A DNA stretch of 64,000 bases from Rossellomorea aquimaris (GCF_020172085.1 NZ_JAIVAT010000003.1:1736001-1800000); one strand, 5' to 3'. Counted from the first letter of the stretch, positions 7,982 to 19,557 are shown. A program made the numbers and translations. Notes: a model not told the origin generated them from the letters alone.

Positions 7982-10000
7982 TTATTCTTCTTTAGGATAC
8001 TCGACAGTTCCATTTTTATACTCTTTTTCATCAACGAGGATGCGATATTCTCCTACAGTTCCTTCTTCCAGAGTAAACTTCAATGTAAAGGTTGTATCCT
8101 CTTTAATTGGAACGAGTTCATCACTATCCTCAATCTTTCTATTCTTATCCCCAATAAATATTTCGACTACCTGAGGGTCTCCGTTACCTTTGGTATAAGG
8201 GATTTCCACTTCCTCGGCAACCTCCTTGGTAGGAACTTCCTTAGGAGGCTCAGGGCCCTTAGACATAGTAACATATACCGTTTCCCCTTCAAAAGTCGGA
8301 GACCCTGGTTTTGGGTCATGAGAAATTACTTTACCAGCTTCGACAGTATCAGAGAATTCACTTTCCCTCTCCTCTACCTTTACACCTTTTAATGTTGCAT
8401 ATTGATTAAGCTCTGCTTTGCTATAGCCCTCTAAATTATCCATATCGAATGGCTTTGAGCCTTTACTTACTGTAAGAGTGATTGTAGTCTCTTCAGCCAC
8501 TACTTCATTCCCAGGTGAAGGATCTTGATCCAAAATCGTGCCTTGCGATTCTTCACCATTAAATTCTTCTTCCTTCTCCACAGTAAAACCTTCGTCCTCT
8601 AATTGAGCAGCAACGTCTTCATAGTTTTGACCGGAATAATCCTCAATCTCTACTTTTTCCTTACCCGTACTAACATAAATATCGACTGAGGATCCTTCAT
8701 TCGCCATCCTACCACCTTTAGGATTCGTTTTGATTACATCACCTTCAGGAACTGTATCATCCGCTATCTCCTTGGTTTCACCGACAACAAACCCTGCTGA
8801 TACAATCGTGGATATAGCTTCTGTTTGACCCATCTCTGCAACATCCGGCACCTCAATCTCTTTTGGCCCCAACAAACCAGGCACCAACGTAAATGCGGCA
8901 ACCCCTAACAGAATAAGTAAAAAGAACAAACTGATGATAATGATCGGCCATTTTCTTTTGCTTTTGTCCTTCTTTGCCTTTTTACCTTTATCTTTCTTCT
9001 TGCCTTTTTTCTTCCCATCTTTAAGAGGGGGAGTTGGCTTTGTTTGTACGATATCCGTATTGGTTTGATGGACGATTGTATCGTCTAGATTCGAATACGC
9101 TTTTTGGTCCGTGATGACAGGGATTGCTTTAGTCGCTTCATCATCAAGGGGCACTGCGAATTTAGGCTCATCCATGCGATCCGGATCCAGTGCTGAAGTC
9201 AGGTCCTCATCCATTTCCTCGAGGCTCTCATATCGTCTGAACGGGTCCTTTGCCGTTGCCTTTAATACGATATTTTCTACACTTTGAGGAATATCGGGAT
9301 TCCATCTTTTTAAGGATGGTGTTTCTGATTGCAAATGCTTCAAGGCAATTGAGACGGCCGATTCCCCGGAGAATGGCAGCCTACCCGTCAATAATTCAAA
9401 CATGACGATTCCAAGGGAGTAGATGTCCGATTTTTTCGTGGCCATTCCTCCCCTGGCCTGTTCTGGAGAAAGGTAATGCACCGATCCAAGAACGGAATTT
9501 GTCTGAGTAATTGAAGTGGCACTTAGCGCCATGGCAATTCCGAAATCGGTAATCTTTACATTTCCTTCTTCGTCCAGGAGGATATTATGGGGCTTTATGT
9601 CCCGGTGTACGATATGGTTCTGATGGGCATGTGACATCGCTAGTGTCAGCTGCTTCATGATATCGATCGCTTTTTCGACATGGACCGGCGAATGCTGCTG
9701 TATGTATTGCTTTAATGTCATGCCATGGACGTATTCCATGACGATATAATAAAGGTCATCTTCTTCTCCTACATCGTAGATGCTCACAATATTCGGGTGA
9801 GCAAGACTTGTAGCTGATTGAGCTTCCCTTTGGAATCGTTTAATGAATTCCTCTTCATTGGCAAAGTCGATTCGAAGCATTTTGATGGCCACTTCACGAT
9901 CAAGGATCACATCGTGTGCTAAATAGACGTTGGCCATCCCTCCGCCACCAATAAGTTTAATGATTTTGTAACGCCCACTGATGCGCTTACCTTCCATCAT
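7982..10000 (-). CDS. prkC: PASTA-domain serine/threonine protein kinase PrkC
   Basis: Membrane kinase that senses muropeptides or lipid II and controls growth, biofilm and spore germination. Of 672 residues, about 11-271 form the kinase: glycine loop IGGGGMANVY, ATP lysine VAIK (K40), catalytic HRDIKPHN (132-139), DFG (152-154) and a Thr-rich activation loop SITQTNSVLGS. A lysine-rich stretch (about 328-349) precedes one transmembrane helix (about 351-374). Three PASTA repeats (about 378-583) and a C-terminal Ig-like domain lie outside the cell. It starts 6 bp past the prpC stop, whose sequence AGCGGGTGA serves as its ribosome binding site. Confidence 0.96.
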   Translation of the reverse strand: MMEGKRISGRYKIIKLIGGGGMANVYLAHDVILDREVAIKMLRIDFANEEEFIKRFQREAQSATSLAHPNIVSIYDVGEEDDLYYIVMEYVHGMTLKQYIQQHSPVHVEKAIDIMKQLTLAMSHAHQNHIVHRDIKPHNILLDEEGNVKITDFGIAMALSATSITQTNSVLGSVHYLSPEQARGGMATKKSDIYSLGIVMFELLTGRLPFSGESAVSIALKHLQSETPSLKRWNPDIPQSVENIVLKATAKDPFRRYESLEEMDEDLTSALDPDRMDEPKFAVPLDDEATKAIPVITDQKAYSNLDDTIVHQTNTDIVQTKPTPPLKDGKKKGKKKDKGKKAKKDKSKRKWPIIIISLFFLLILLGVAAFTLVPGLLGPKEIEVPDVAEMGQTEAISTIVSAGFVVGETKEIADDTVPEGDVIKTNPKGGRMANEGSSVDIYVSTGKEKVEIEDYSGQNYEDVAAQLEDEGFTVEKEEEFNGEESQGTILDQDPSPGNEVVAEETTITLTVSKGSKPFDMDNLEGYSKAELNQYATLKGVKVEERESEFSDTVEAGKVISHDPKPGSPTFEGETVYVTMSKGPEPPKEVPTKEVAEEVEIPYTKGNGDPQVVEIFIGDKNRKIEDSDELVPIKEDTTFTLKFTLEEGTVGEYRILVDEKEYKNGTVEYPKEE

Positions 10001-10006
10001 GTTATA

Positions 10007-10756
10007 TCACCCGCTTTCCGTTTCAGCGGCAAACTCGACAATTACTACAGTAATATTATCTTCACCGCCATATTCATTGGCTAAATGAACGAGCGATTCC
10101 CCTTTATTATCAAGAGAGTGATCCTGCATTAATATATCTTTCATCTCTTTTTCAGAAACTTTATTAGAAAGTCCGTCTGAACAGAGAAGAATGACGTCTT
10201 CCTCTTCAAACATAATCGTTTTAATATCCATAGTAATCGAAGCTTCCGTTCCGATCGCTCTTAATATGACATTTTTTCTTGGATGATGCTCTGCATCTTC
10301 TTTTGAAATTTCACCGCTTCTGACCAGTTCATTCACCAGTGTATGATCTTCGGTTAATTGATGAAAACCATTTTCGTTCAAGATATACCCTCTGCTGTCC
10401 CCGATATTCACAATGGTTGCGAACAACGAGGTGCAGATGGCCCCGACCAGGGTCGTCCCCATTCCCTCGCACTCGGAATTGGATTGAGAATAAGTATATA
10501 CTTCTTTGTTTACTTCGTTAATAGTTGATTTTAACCAATTTTCAGCTTCATCAGCGGTGTGAAATTTCTCAGTGTTCTCCCATAAGTCCTTTAAGATGGA
10601 AATGGTCAGCTCACTGGCCACGTCACCCGCTCTGTGACCACCCATCCCATCTGCTACAACAGCTAAATGATCGCCATGATCATTTACGAATACGCCTGCA
10701 CTATCTTCATTTAGCTGGCGTACTTTCCCTTTGTCCGTAAAATAAACCGTCTTCAC
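10007..10756 (-). CDS. prpC: protein serine/threonine phosphatase PrpC (PP2C family)
   Basis: Manganese-dependent PP2C phosphatase that opposes PrkC. The 249-residue protein has the metal-binding motifs RQLNEDS (about 13-19), VVADGMGGH (about 34-42), NIGDSRGY (about 118-125) and LLCSDGLSN (about 191-199) with late GGEDNITVVIV. Start is GTG at 10754-10756, after GAGGTGA. It is tightly coupled to prkC. In B. subtilis rlmN lies just upstream; here that slot is only a 193-bp spacer. Confidence 0.95.
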   Translation of the reverse strand: MKTVYFTDKGKVRQLNEDSAGVFVNDHGDHLAVVADGMGGHRAGDVASELTISILKDLWENTEKFHTADEAENWLKSTINEVNKEVYTYSQSNSECEGMGTTLVGAICTSLFATIVNIGDSRGYILNENGFHQLTEDHTLVNELVRSGEISKEDAEHHPRKNVILRAIGTEASITMDIKTIMFEEEDVILLCSDGLSNKVSEKEMKDILMQDHSLDNKGESLVHLANEYGGEDNITVVIVEFAAETESG

Positions 10757-10949
10757 TTAGGTCACCTCTTCTCTTCTTCTGCACCTAAAGGATATGGTGC
10801 ATCCTTCATATAAGAACGACTTTGATCATCATCAAATCGATATCAAAAAAACGGATCATCAAAGATTCAATTCTTTAAGGTCTGTTGTACCTTTACGACT
10901 TTTATAGTGAATTTTCCTGCTTTACATTCAATCTTTGATTATATTCGAC

Positions 10950-12287
10950 TCAATTCTTTTTCCTGAAGCAGCTTATGAAAAATCCGTCCCCTCCAAAGTC
11001 CTGAGGGAAAATTTGCAGTTGATCGCCATCAAGGAAAGACCTAACAGTCTCTGGAAGCTCGTCGAGGGGATGAGACACGAAATCAGGATGATCACTCAAG
11101 AAAGAGGATACGGTGCCTTCATTCTCATTCCGATCTACGGTACATGTACTATAAACCAATAATCCATCTTTTTTCAGCAAGGGTGCTACAGCTGAAAGGA
11201 TGTCCAGTTGAATCTTCTGAAGAGAGTGAAGATCCGATTCTTTTTTGGCATACTTGATATCGGGCTTTCTTCTCAGTACCCCTAATCCGGAGCACGGTGC
11301 ATCGACTAAAATCCTGTCAAAGCTTTCCTTTTCAAACTTCTCTCCAGCTTTTCGACTATCAAGGGCAGACGTCTTCACATTGGATAAACCTAGTCTACTG
11401 GCATTTTCGTCAATTAATTTCACTTTATGCTTGTGAAGGTCCAATGCCTGGACTTCACCTGTTCCAGAAAGCTTTTCTGCAATGTGAGTAGTTTTCCCCC
11501 CAGGAGCAGCACATGCATCCAATACTCTCATACCTTCTTCAAGCTTTAAGGCATATGATACAAGCATGGAGCTTTCATCCTGAATGGTGCATTGCCCATT
11601 GAGGTAGGCTTCTGTTTTAGCGATATTTCCCCTTAGTGACTGGACCGCCTCAGGGACGATGGGACTTTCTTTGACTTCATTCCCGCTTTCCGTCAACTGA
11701 TGTACAAGTTCTTCCCGACTGATCTTGGTTGTATTCACACGGGCCGATTGGTTAGGGGCGATTAAATTGGTTTCACACATTTTTCTAGTCTTTTCTAACC
11801 CGAATTGCTCCGTCCACCTCTTCACAAGCCAATATGGATGACTCGTTTCGATGGAGACCATTTCGACAGGGTCCTTGATGGAATCAAGAGTCGGGAGACC
11901 TTTTCGTTGAATCGATCTTAATACACCGTTTACTAACCCGGATATCCCCTTATGCCCTCTTTTTTTGGCGATTTCCACTGCTTCATAGAAGACAGCACGA
12001 TCCGGGATCCGGTCTAAATAAACGAGTTGATAGAGGGATAAACGCAATAACTGACGCACCCAGTCATCCAGCTTCCCTTTAATAAATGGAGCTAAATAGA
12101 AATCCAATGTCATTTTCCTTTGAATGGTCCCATAGGTCAGCTCCGTCAATAGACCAATATCTTTGCTCGGCAATTCATTCTTTTCAATCACAGAATGAAG
12201 CAATAAATTACTATACGATTGATTCTTTTCAACCGCCTCGATCACATCAAGTGCCGCTTCACGGACGGTTTTAGTTCGTTTATTCAT
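10950..12287 (-). CDS. rsmB: 16S rRNA (cytosine-967-C5) methyltransferase RsmB/Sun
   Basis: Methylates C967 of 16S rRNA using S-adenosylmethionine. The 445-residue protein has an N-terminal NusB-like RNA-binding domain (about 1-140) and a C-terminal Rossmann methyltransferase domain: SAM motif [34 protein letters not shown] and the catalytic-cysteine motif [12 protein letters not shown]. Its start overlaps the fmt stop by 8 bp, continuing the priA-def-fmt-rsmB run. Family identity is firm. Confidence 0.95.
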   Translation of the reverse strand: MNKRTKTVREAALDVIEAVEKNQSYSNLLLHSVIEKNELPSKDIGLLTELTYGTIQRKMTLDFYLAPFIKGKLDDWVRQLLRLSLYQLVYLDRIPDRAVFYEAVEIAKKRGHKGISGLVNGVLRSIQRKGLPTLDSIKDPVEMVSIETSHPYWLVKRWTEQFGLEKTRKMCETNLIAPNQSARVNTTKISREELVHQLTESGNEVKESPIVPEAVQSLRGNIAKTEAYLNGQCTIQDESSMLVSYALKLEEGMRVLDACAAPGGKTTHIAEKLSGTGEVQALDLHKHKVKLIDENASRLGLSNVKTSALDSRKAGEKFEKESFDRILVDAPCSGLGVLRRKPDIKYAKKESDLHSLQKIQLDILSAVAPLLKKDGLLVYSTCTVDRNENEGTVSSFLSDHPDFVSHPLDELPETVRSFLDGDQLQIFPQDFGGDGFFISCFRKKN

Positions 12288-13230
12288 TTTCCTCTCCTAC
12301 CATCATGCCTGTTTTTAAATGTGATCCCGCTCCCCGCAGGTAATCCTTTGCAGTCATTCTCTTTTTCCCTGAAGGCTGTAAGTCAGTAATTTTAATTCCT
12401 ACAGAATTCCCGGTGGACACGATGAAACCATCCTCTTCGACACGGAGGATCTCTCCAGGTGAAGCTGGGGTGATATCTACTTTCTCTCCCCACCATACCT
12501 TCATGACAGAGCCGGCCAATGTGGTGTATGCAACCGGCCACGGATGCAGCCCCCTGATATGGTTGTAAATCTCTTTCCCGGTTTTCGTCCAGTCGATCTT
12601 CTCTTGTTCGCGTTTGATATTACGCGCGAATGTGGCTTTTTCATCATCCTGCTTAACAGGAGATATTTCTCCTCTAAGTAATGAAGGAATGGTTTCGATC
12701 AGCAGCTTGGCCCCTGCTACACTCAGTTTATCGTGTAACGTACCAACGTGATCCCTTTCTTCGATCTCTACTTCCACTTGACTGATGATATCCCCTGCAT
12801 CCAGTTTCTCCACCATATACATGATGGTGATTCCCGTCTTCTCTTTCCCTTGAAGGATTGAATAATGAATCGGCGCTCCGCCTCTCAGTTCCGGAAGCAG
12901 GGAGGCATGTACATTGATGCATCCATATTTCGGTGCCTCAAGCAGGGCATTTGGAAGGATTTGTCCGAACGCAGCCGTTACAATAAGATCCGGTTTTAAT
13001 GCCAGCACCTGGTTTAACTCTTCTTCGTTCTTAATCTTTTCAGGTTGATAAACCGGGATTCCATGCTTTTCTGCTGCCACTTTCACAGGTGGTGGAGTAA
13101 GCGTCCTTTTTCTTCCCACAGGGCGATCGGGTTGTGTCACAACTGCGATCACATCATATTTTTCATCTATTAGAGATTGAAGAACAGGAACCGAGAAGTC
13201 AGGTGTTCCCATGAAAATCACTTTTGTCAT
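12280..13230 (-). CDS. fmt: methionyl-tRNA formyltransferase
   Basis: Adds a formyl group from 10-formyltetrahydrofolate to initiator Met-tRNA. The 316-residue protein shows [11 protein letters not shown] at the start, the folate/catalytic motif [18 protein letters not shown] (Asn-His-Asp type site, HASLLP) and the C-terminal OB-like tRNA-binding domain beginning near HPWPVAY. Its start shares one base with the def stop region, so def and fmt form the conserved start-and-removal pair for the formyl group. Confidence 0.96.
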   Translation of the reverse strand: MTKVIFMGTPDFSVPVLQSLIDEKYDVIAVVTQPDRPVGRKRTLTPPPVKVAAEKHGIPVYQPEKIKNEEELNQVLALKPDLIVTAAFGQILPNALLEAPKYGCINVHASLLPELRGGAPIHYSILQGKEKTGITIMYMVEKLDAGDIISQVEVEIEERDHVGTLHDKLSVAGAKLLIETIPSLLRGEISPVKQDDEKATFARNIKREQEKIDWTKTGKEIYNHIRGLHPWPVAYTTLAGSVMKVWWGEKVDITPASPGEILRVEEDGFIVSTGNSVGIKITDLQPSGKKRMTAKDYLRGAGSHLKTGMMVGEENE

Positions 13231-13712
13231 TACGCTTCATACCCTTCTAATTCTTCTTCTGTGATATACTTTTCTACTTTCGATGTGAATAAAATGCCAT
13301 GGAGATGATCGATTTCATGTTGTATCGCCCTGGCCATAAAGTCCTCGGCTTGAAATTCAACCATTCTTCCTTTCCGGTCTTGCGTACGCACTTTGATTGA
13401 GTAAGGACGGGTCACTTCTCCATATAGACCGGGGAAGCTGAGACATCCTTCAAGATCGGTTTGAGACCCTTTTGCCTCGACGATTTCCGGATTGATCAAT
13501 TCGATTGTTCCTGAATCATCACCGATGTCGACAACCGCTACCTGCAGGTCGATTCCCACTTGTGGTGCTGCAAGTCCGACTCCATCTGCTTCAATCATGG
13601 TGTCGTACATATTAGCAAGTAATTTCTTTAGTTTTTTATCAAAATCCGTTACCTTCTCACATTCTTTTTCGAGAATGGGATTCGGATGCATTACAATTGG
13701 AAGTATTGCCAT
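13230..13712 (-). CDS. def: peptide deformylase
   Basis: Metalloenzyme that removes the formyl group from new proteins. The 160-residue product has all three motifs: [10 protein letters not shown] (about 43-52), EGCLSFPG (about 88-95) with the metal cysteine, and QHEIDHLHG (about 130-138) with the two metal histidines and the catalytic glutamate. The short, ungapped motif spacing fits the B. subtilis Def (type I-like) rather than the longer type II enzyme. Upstream priA is 31 bp away. Confidence 0.96.
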   Translation of the reverse strand: MAILPIVMHPNPILEKECEKVTDFDKKLKKLLANMYDTMIEADGVGLAAPQVGIDLQVAVVDIGDDSGTIELINPEIVEAKGSQTDLEGCLSFPGLYGEVTRPYSIKVRTQDRKGRMVEFQAEDFMARAIQHEIDHLHGILFTSKVEKYITEEELEGYEA

Positions 13713-13743
13713 AACTGTCCTCCATCTTTCTATTTAAATATGG

Positions 13744-16167
13744 TTACATCATTACATATGGGTTCACATCAATGGAGATGGAAAGCCCCTGTGATGCATA
13801 TTGTTGCTGAAACTGATCAAGTACTGTTTTTAAGGTAATACCAAGATTTGGTTCCCGTTTGTATTTTATCAAACATTGGTAGCGATATCTATTCTTGATC
13901 CTGGGAATGGGTGACGCCACCGGTCCCAGGATCATTGTCGTTTCAGATAGCTTGGAACGGATGTAAGCCGTCATTTTCTCTGAAATATTCACCACCTTCA
14001 TTAAATCTTCATGACTTAATGTAATCAAAGTGATGTAGTAAAAGGGAGGATAGGAACCCATCTTCCTCATCATCATTTCTTGCTGATAAAACCTGTTGTA
14101 ATCATGATTCGATGCTAAGTCGATCGAGTAATGCTCAGGTGTATAGGTTTGAATGACGACTTCCCCGGGTAATGTGTGCCTGCCAGCCCTTCCACTTACT
14201 TGTGTCAGTAATTGAAACGTCTTCTCAGCAGCCCGGAAATCCGGTAGATGAAGCATAGTATCTGCACTCAGCACGCCGACCAGTGTGATATTGGGAAAAT
14301 CGAGACCTTTTGCGATCATCTGGGTCCCGAGCAGGATATCAGCCTTCCCTTCTCCGAAAGCCGTTAACAGCTTTTCATGTGATCCTTTGCGGGAAGTGGT
14401 ATCAACATCCATTCGGATAATCCTGGCATCGGGCAGAAGCTTCGTCAATTCTTCTTCGACCTTCTGGGTACCGGTCCCAAAATAACGGATATGTTCACTC
14501 ATGCATTCAGGACAAGTTGTTGGAACACCTTCTTCATATCCACAATAATGACATTTCATCCCGTTTGAAAATCGGTGGTAGGTCAGGGAGATATCACAAT
14601 TGGGACATTGAAGCACAAAGCCGCAATCTCTGCACATGATGAAAGATGAGTGCCCTCGGCGATTAAGAAATAGAACCGTTTGCTCTCCTTTTTCAATACG
14701 GTCTTGGAGCTTCTCAAACAGATTGGAAGAAAACATCGAACGGTTTCCCTTCCTTAACTCTTCCCTCATATCCACTATATCGACGGATGGAAGCGGGCCG
14801 TCATTCATTCGTTTATCAAGGGTCAACAGCTCATATACACCTTTTGAAGCCCGTGCAAAAGATTCCAAAGAGGGCGTCGCACTTCCCAAAATCACGGGAC
14901 ATTGGTAGAATTCCCCGCGATAGATCGCAACGTCCCTCGCGTGATAACGCGGATTTTCTTCCTGCTTGTAGCTCGTCTCATGTTCTTCATCTATGATGAT
15001 GATCCCGATATTTTCGAATGGGGCAAAAACGGCAGAACGTGCCCCCACCACCACTTTCACTTCCTTACGCTGGATCTTTCTCCATTCATCATACTTTTCG
15101 CCTACTGACAATCCGCTGTGAAGGACCGCCACATCGTCACCAAATCTTCCTTTGAACCTGTGAACCATTTGAGGTGTAAGGGAAATCTCAGGAACCAGCA
15201 CAATGGCTTCTTTTCCCTCTTTGAGGACTCGCTGGATGGATTGCAGATAAATCTCGGTTTTCCCACTACCGGTTACCCCGTATAGGAGGAATGTATGATG
15301 CACTTCTTGATCGATCGTACTCAGGATGGGTTGAATCGCCTGATCCTGCTGGAAAGTCAATGAAAGAGGAGACGTCTTCTCGAATGTTCTATTTTCAAAA
15401 GGGTCACGGTACATTTCTACGTTTTTCTCAGTGAGAATTCCTTTTTGAACCAATGACTTAACGGTACTTGACGTCGTAGACATTTCTTCGAGCAGTGTGG
15501 ATGCGAGTATTCCGTCTCCTCCTGGTACAGTATCCATCATGTATTCGATGATTTGCTTTTGCTTACTTGCCTGGGGAGGCAAAGCATTCTTTACTTCATC
15601 CACTTGATGAACCGGTACACTAAGGTATAGCTTACGAACGGTTTTCTTATTTCCTTTTGCTTTAACTTTGTAAATCACTTCGACTGTTCCTTGTTTAACC
15701 TCTTTATGTATTAGGGGAAGCAATCCACTTTCTTCAATGGCTTTCCAGGAAACAACTCTGTTGCTTTGAAAAAATCGTTGAAGGGAGGGATGAAGTTCAC
15801 CTGGACTCTTGTTTCCTTCTAGTTGAAAAAGCTTTTCATATTTCGCCTTCATGGCAGCTGGGAGCATCGCTTGAAATGCAGAGATTTTAAAGCAGAGAGT
15901 CTTCTCTGTAAGCCAGTTCCCAAGTGTCAGTAATTCTTCATTAAGGACCGGCACAAGGTCCATAGGTTCGACAATGGATTTTAGTTTTGAGATTTCGCTT
16001 GTTTCTTTTAGCTCGACGACGAATCCTTGAATTTTCCTCGGGCCAAAAGGAACGATGACCCTCATCCCTGGAACGATGCTGCCCTTCCATTCATCAGGTA
16101 TGCTGTAATCATACGTGCGATCCGTTTGCATGGCAGGAACGTCTACTATTACACTAGCTACGTTCAT
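13744..16167 (-). CDS. priA: primosomal replication-restart helicase PriA
   Basis: Reloads the replisome at stalled forks. The roughly 807-residue protein has an N-terminal 3'-DNA-binding domain (YDYSIPDEWKG, RVIVPFGPRKIQGFV), helicase motif I GVTGSGKTEIY, DEEH box (IIIDEEHETSYKQ), eight zinc cysteines (CRDCGF, CPNCD, CHYCGY, CPEC) and a late GRAGR motif. The start chosen (16165-16167) matches homologues, MNVASVIVDVP; a second in-frame ATG four codons upstream cannot be excluded. It overlaps the end of coaBC. Confidence 0.95.
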   Translation of the reverse strand: MNVASVIVDVPAMQTDRTYDYSIPDEWKGSIVPGMRVIVPFGPRKIQGFVVELKETSEISKLKSIVEPMDLVPVLNEELLTLGNWLTEKTLCFKISAFQAMLPAAMKAKYEKLFQLEGNKSPGELHPSLQRFFQSNRVVSWKAIEESGLLPLIHKEVKQGTVEVIYKVKAKGNKKTVRKLYLSVPVHQVDEVKNALPPQASKQKQIIEYMMDTVPGGDGILASTLLEEMSTTSSTVKSLVQKGILTEKNVEMYRDPFENRTFEKTSPLSLTFQQDQAIQPILSTIDQEVHHTFLLYGVTGSGKTEIYLQSIQRVLKEGKEAIVLVPEISLTPQMVHRFKGRFGDDVAVLHSGLSVGEKYDEWRKIQRKEVKVVVGARSAVFAPFENIGIIIIDEEHETSYKQEENPRYHARDVAIYRGEFYQCPVILGSATPSLESFARASKGVYELLTLDKRMNDGPLPSVDIVDMREELRKGNRSMFSSNLFEKLQDRIEKGEQTVLFLNRRGHSSFIMCRDCGFVLQCPNCDISLTYHRFSNGMKCHYCGYEEGVPTTCPECMSEHIRYFGTGTQKVEEELTKLLPDARIIRMDVDTTSRKGSHEKLLTAFGEGKADILLGTQMIAKGLDFPNITLVGVLSADTMLHLPDFRAAEKTFQLLTQVSGRAGRHTLPGEVVIQTYTPEHYSIDLASNHDYNRFYQQEMMMRKMGSYPPFYYITLITLSHEDLMKVVNISEKMTAYIRSKLSETTMILGPVASPIPRIKNRYRYQCLIKYKREPNLGITLKTVLDQFQQQYASQGLSISIDVNPYVMM

Positions 16168-17380
16168 TGGAGGCACCATTCATATTATGGACAGCTTCTT
16201 TGAAGATTTCTTTCGCAACCTCTACCTTTGATAATAAAGGCAGTTCCCGTACCTTTCCCCCACTTGTGACAATCGATACTTTGTTGGTGTCTGTCCCAAA
16301 CCCGGATCCGGTTTCCTTCACGTTATTTGCTACAATCATATCAGCGCGCTTTTTCTCAAGCTTTGCTTTTGCATACTCTTCGACATTTGTCGTTTCTGCT
16401 GCAAACCCAATGAGGTATTGGTGGGTCTTCCTCTCACCTAGACTCATTAATATATCTTTTGTACGTTCAAATTCAATCACTAGGTTACCATCTTTTTTCT
16501 TCAACTTATCTACCAATATTTCTTTAGGGCGATAATCTGCAACTGCAGCACTTTTCACCACAATATCTGCCGTTTGGAATTCACCATGAACTGCTTGGTA
16601 CATTTCTTCAGCAGACGTTACGGTCACGAATCTCACTCCCTTTGGAATTGGTAATGCTGATGGCCCAGATATCAACACCACTTCTGCCCCTAGTGAAAAG
16701 GCCGCCTCCGCAAGTGAATATCCCATTTTGCCGCTTGAGCGATTGGAGAAGAAACGTACGGGATCCACCATTTCCCTCGTCGGTCCAGCTGTGATCACTA
16801 CTTTCTTCCCTTGTAGCAGTTTATGTTGACTGTCACGTTCTTCAAAAAAACGATCCACCAAATTTACTACCTTCTCCGGTTCTTCAAGTCTTCCTTTTCC
16901 TACATATCCACATGCTAAGTACCCTTCACTCGGCTCCACAAATTGACAGCCAAACTCAAAAAGGGTTTGAATATTTCGTTTCACTGCTGGATGGTCATAC
17001 ATATGTACATTCATGGCCGGGGCAATCCATACTTTCGCCGTCGTTGCAAGAATCGTGGTGGTGATCATATCGTCTGCAATCCCGTTGGCAAGTTTTCCGA
17101 TTATGTTGGCCGTTGCAGGCGCAACCAATACGAGATCTGCCCAATCCGCTAAATCAATATGGGCGATTTTGGCTGAATCTTTTTCATCAAAGGTATCCCA
17201 GTATACGTCTTGACGGGATAATGCTTGAAACGTCAGCGGAGCAACAAATTTGCGTGCGGACTCTGTCATGATTACTTTCACTTCAGCTCCACCTTGTACC
17301 AGCTTGCTCGTTAGCGCAGCTGCTTTGTATACAGCAATTCCTCCAGAAACACATAAAAGTATCTTTTTTCCCTGCATCAT
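16154..17380 (-). CDS. coaBC: bifunctional phosphopantothenoylcysteine synthetase/decarboxylase
   Basis: Two consecutive steps of coenzyme A synthesis. The N-terminal flavoprotein decarboxylase (CoaC, about 1-180) has SGGIAVYKAA and PAMNVHMYDHPAV; the C-terminal synthetase (CoaB, about 188-400) has AGPTREMVDPVRFFSNRSSG, with the nucleotide-binding segment. The start at 17378-17380 follows GGGGGAAAG and fits homologues; an in-frame ATG five codons upstream (17395) is possible. It lies directly before priA, as in other Bacillaceae. Confidence 0.95.
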   Translation of the reverse strand: MMQGKKILLCVSGGIAVYKAAALTSKLVQGGAEVKVIMTESARKFVAPLTFQALSRQDVYWDTFDEKDSAKIAHIDLADWADLVLVAPATANIIGKLANGIADDMITTTILATTAKVWIAPAMNVHMYDHPAVKRNIQTLFEFGCQFVEPSEGYLACGYVGKGRLEEPEKVVNLVDRFFEERDSQHKLLQGKKVVITAGPTREMVDPVRFFSNRSSGKMGYSLAEAAFSLGAEVVLISGPSALPIPKGVRFVTVTSAEEMYQAVHGEFQTADIVVKSAAVADYRPKEILVDKLKKKDGNLVIEFERTKDILMSLGERKTHQYLIGFAAETTNVEEYAKAKLEKKRADMIVANNVKETGSGFGTDTNKVSIVTSGGKVRELPLLSKVEVAKEIFKEAVHNMNGASNERS

Positions 17381-17446
17381 TCTACTTTCCCCCATTACTC
17401 TTTATCCTTCTTATATTATGAAGGATGTTAATAGAAAAAGAAAATA

Positions 17447-17486
17447 GGGTTGTCTCGAAAGATGATGAAACCTTTCGAGTCAACCC
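17447..17486 (-). terminator. terminator after rpoZ
   Basis: Stem GGGTTG-CTCGAAAG paired with CTTTCGAG-CAACCC, followed on the minus strand by TATTTTCTTTTTC. It ends the yloC-remA-gmk-rpoZ run before coaBC. Confidence 0.88.
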
Positions 17487-17515
17487 CTGGAGTTATCCGT
17501 TAAACTTCCTGCCGT

Positions 17516-17737
17516 TTATTCATCAGAATATACTGCTTTAGCATCTCTTTCTTTCATAGACAATTGACCTGCATGAATCTCTTCAAGGGCTTTACCTACG
17601 AATTTATGAGAATCGTACCGGTTCAAGCGATAATCACCTGTATCTTGCAAATTCCTTGCACGTTTAGCCGCAATACTGACTAACGAATATTTAGAATCGA
17701 TCTTTTTCATTAATGAATCAATGGATGGGTTTAACAT
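17516..17737 (-). CDS. rpoZ: DNA-directed RNA polymerase omega subunit
   Basis: Small RNA polymerase subunit that helps fold and hold the beta' chain. The 73-residue product starts [20 protein letters not shown] and has [10 protein letters not shown] and [14 protein letters not shown], typical of Gram-positive omega. It begins one base after the gmk stop, the conserved gmk-rpoZ pair. Confidence 0.95.
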   Translation of the reverse strand: MLNPSIDSLMKKIDSKYSLVSIAAKRARNLQDTGDYRLNRYDSHKFVGKALEEIHAGQLSMKERDAKAVYSDE

Positions 17738-18352
<615 letters not shown>

Positions 18353-18625
18353 TTATTTACCCTGCCCTTCTTCTACTAAATCCTCTTTATCTGTCAAACG
18401 ATGAGCAACGGTTTCGGGTTGAACAGCCGAAAGAATAACGTGATCGCTATCCGTAATAATAACCGCTCTTGTTCTTCTTCCGTATGTAGCATCAACGAGT
18501 GTTCCCCGGTCTCTGGCATCTTGAATCAAACGTTTAATCGGGGCTGATTCCGGACTTACAATTGAAATGATCCGGTTTGCTGAAACGATATTTCCAAATC
18601 CTATATTGATGAGCTTGATCGACAT
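18353..18625 (-). CDS. remA: extracellular matrix regulator RemA
   Basis: DNA-binding regulator that activates matrix and osmoprotection genes in B. subtilis. The 90-residue product begins [18 protein letters not shown] and continues [27 protein letters not shown]; almost every position agrees with RemA as I recall it. The start at 18623-18625 has a strong AGGAGGAG site; six extra upstream codons are dismissed. Regulatory role here is inferred from the family. Confidence 0.93.
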   Translation of the reverse strand: MSIKLINIGFGNIVSANRIISIVSPESAPIKRLIQDARDRGTLVDATYGRRTRAVIITDSDHVILSAVQPETVAHRLTDKEDLVEEGQGK

Positions 18626-18681
18626 AACGCTCCTCCTAATCAATAGTTTAGTTTCGCCTGAATGATAGGAAACTAAACTTA

Positions 18682-19557
18682 TTATTCTACATTTTGTACT
18701 TGTTCTCTCAGCTTCTCAAGTGTTGATTTCAATTCCACAACTAAGGTCGCAATAAGGGAATCATTTGCTTTTGAACCAATTGTGTTCACTTCCCTGTTCA
18801 TTTCCTGGATCATGAAATCCAATTTCCTGCCTACCTGCCCTTCATTCAACAAGGTGGAATGAAAGTACTGGATATGACTATTAAGTCTCGTCAATTCCTC
18901 TGTAATATCGGATTTATCTGCAAAGATTGCCACTTCCGTCAGTATGCGACTTTCATCCAGTGACGTTTCATTGTATTCGACAATCCTCTTTCTTAATCGT
19001 TCTCTATAGAGATTGACCACTTCAGGTGCTTGATTGGTCAGTTCGATCACATTCAGTTCAAATTGTTGGAGATGAGTGAGAAAATCTTTCCTGAGGAGCT
19101 CACCTTCTTTCTCCCGCATCTTTCTCAGTTCCATTGCTGCTTCATCTACAGCTTTTAATACCAATTGCTCAAGTTCTTCATTTTCCTCTTCCATTTCTTC
19201 AATCATGACAAATTCTTCCCTGTTCAAGAGATGGGATAATTGTACTTCTTCTTTTAAAGAAAAGGTTTCTTTCACTTTATTTACTAACTGATAATAATCT
19301 TGAATGAGCTTCCAGTCAATATGTAGGTTTTTATGTACGAGGCCATCACCACTTATGGTAATGAATATATCTACTTTCCCTCTTTTTACGAAATGGGAAA
19401 CTTGTTTCTTAATTTTTTCCTCCAGCTTTAATAATTGACGTGGCATTCTAATATAACACTCACTGAATCTGTGATTAACGGATTTCATTTCAACCGTTAC
19501 AGAATGTTGTTCAGACTCTACTTTGCTTCTTCCAAAGCCTGTCATACTGACAACCAT
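18682..19557 (-). CDS. yloC: YicC/YloC-family endoribonuclease
   Basis: The E. coli relative YicC is an endoribonuclease that cuts certain small RNAs; the Bacillus role is less clear. The product, about 291 residues, has the N-terminal signature VSMTGFGRS and [10 protein letters not shown], and the C-terminal DUF1732 signature [21 protein letters not shown]. The start at 19555-19557 (MVVSMTG) fits homologues; the open frame reaches five codons further. It heads the yloC-remA-gmk-rpoZ set. Confidence 0.88.
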   Translation of the reverse strand: MVVSMTGFGRSKVESEQHSVTVEMKSVNHRFSECYIRMPRQLLKLEEKIKKQVSHFVKRGKVDIFITISGDGLVHKNLHIDWKLIQDYYQLVNKVKETFSLKEEVQLSHLLNREEFVMIEEMEEENEELEQLVLKAVDEAAMELRKMREKEGELLRKDFLTHLQQFELNVIELTNQAPEVVNLYRERLRKRIVEYNETSLDESRILTEVAIFADKSDITEELTRLNSHIQYFHSTLLNEGQVGRKLDFMIQEMNREVNTIGSKANDSLIATLVVELKSTLEKLREQVQNVE

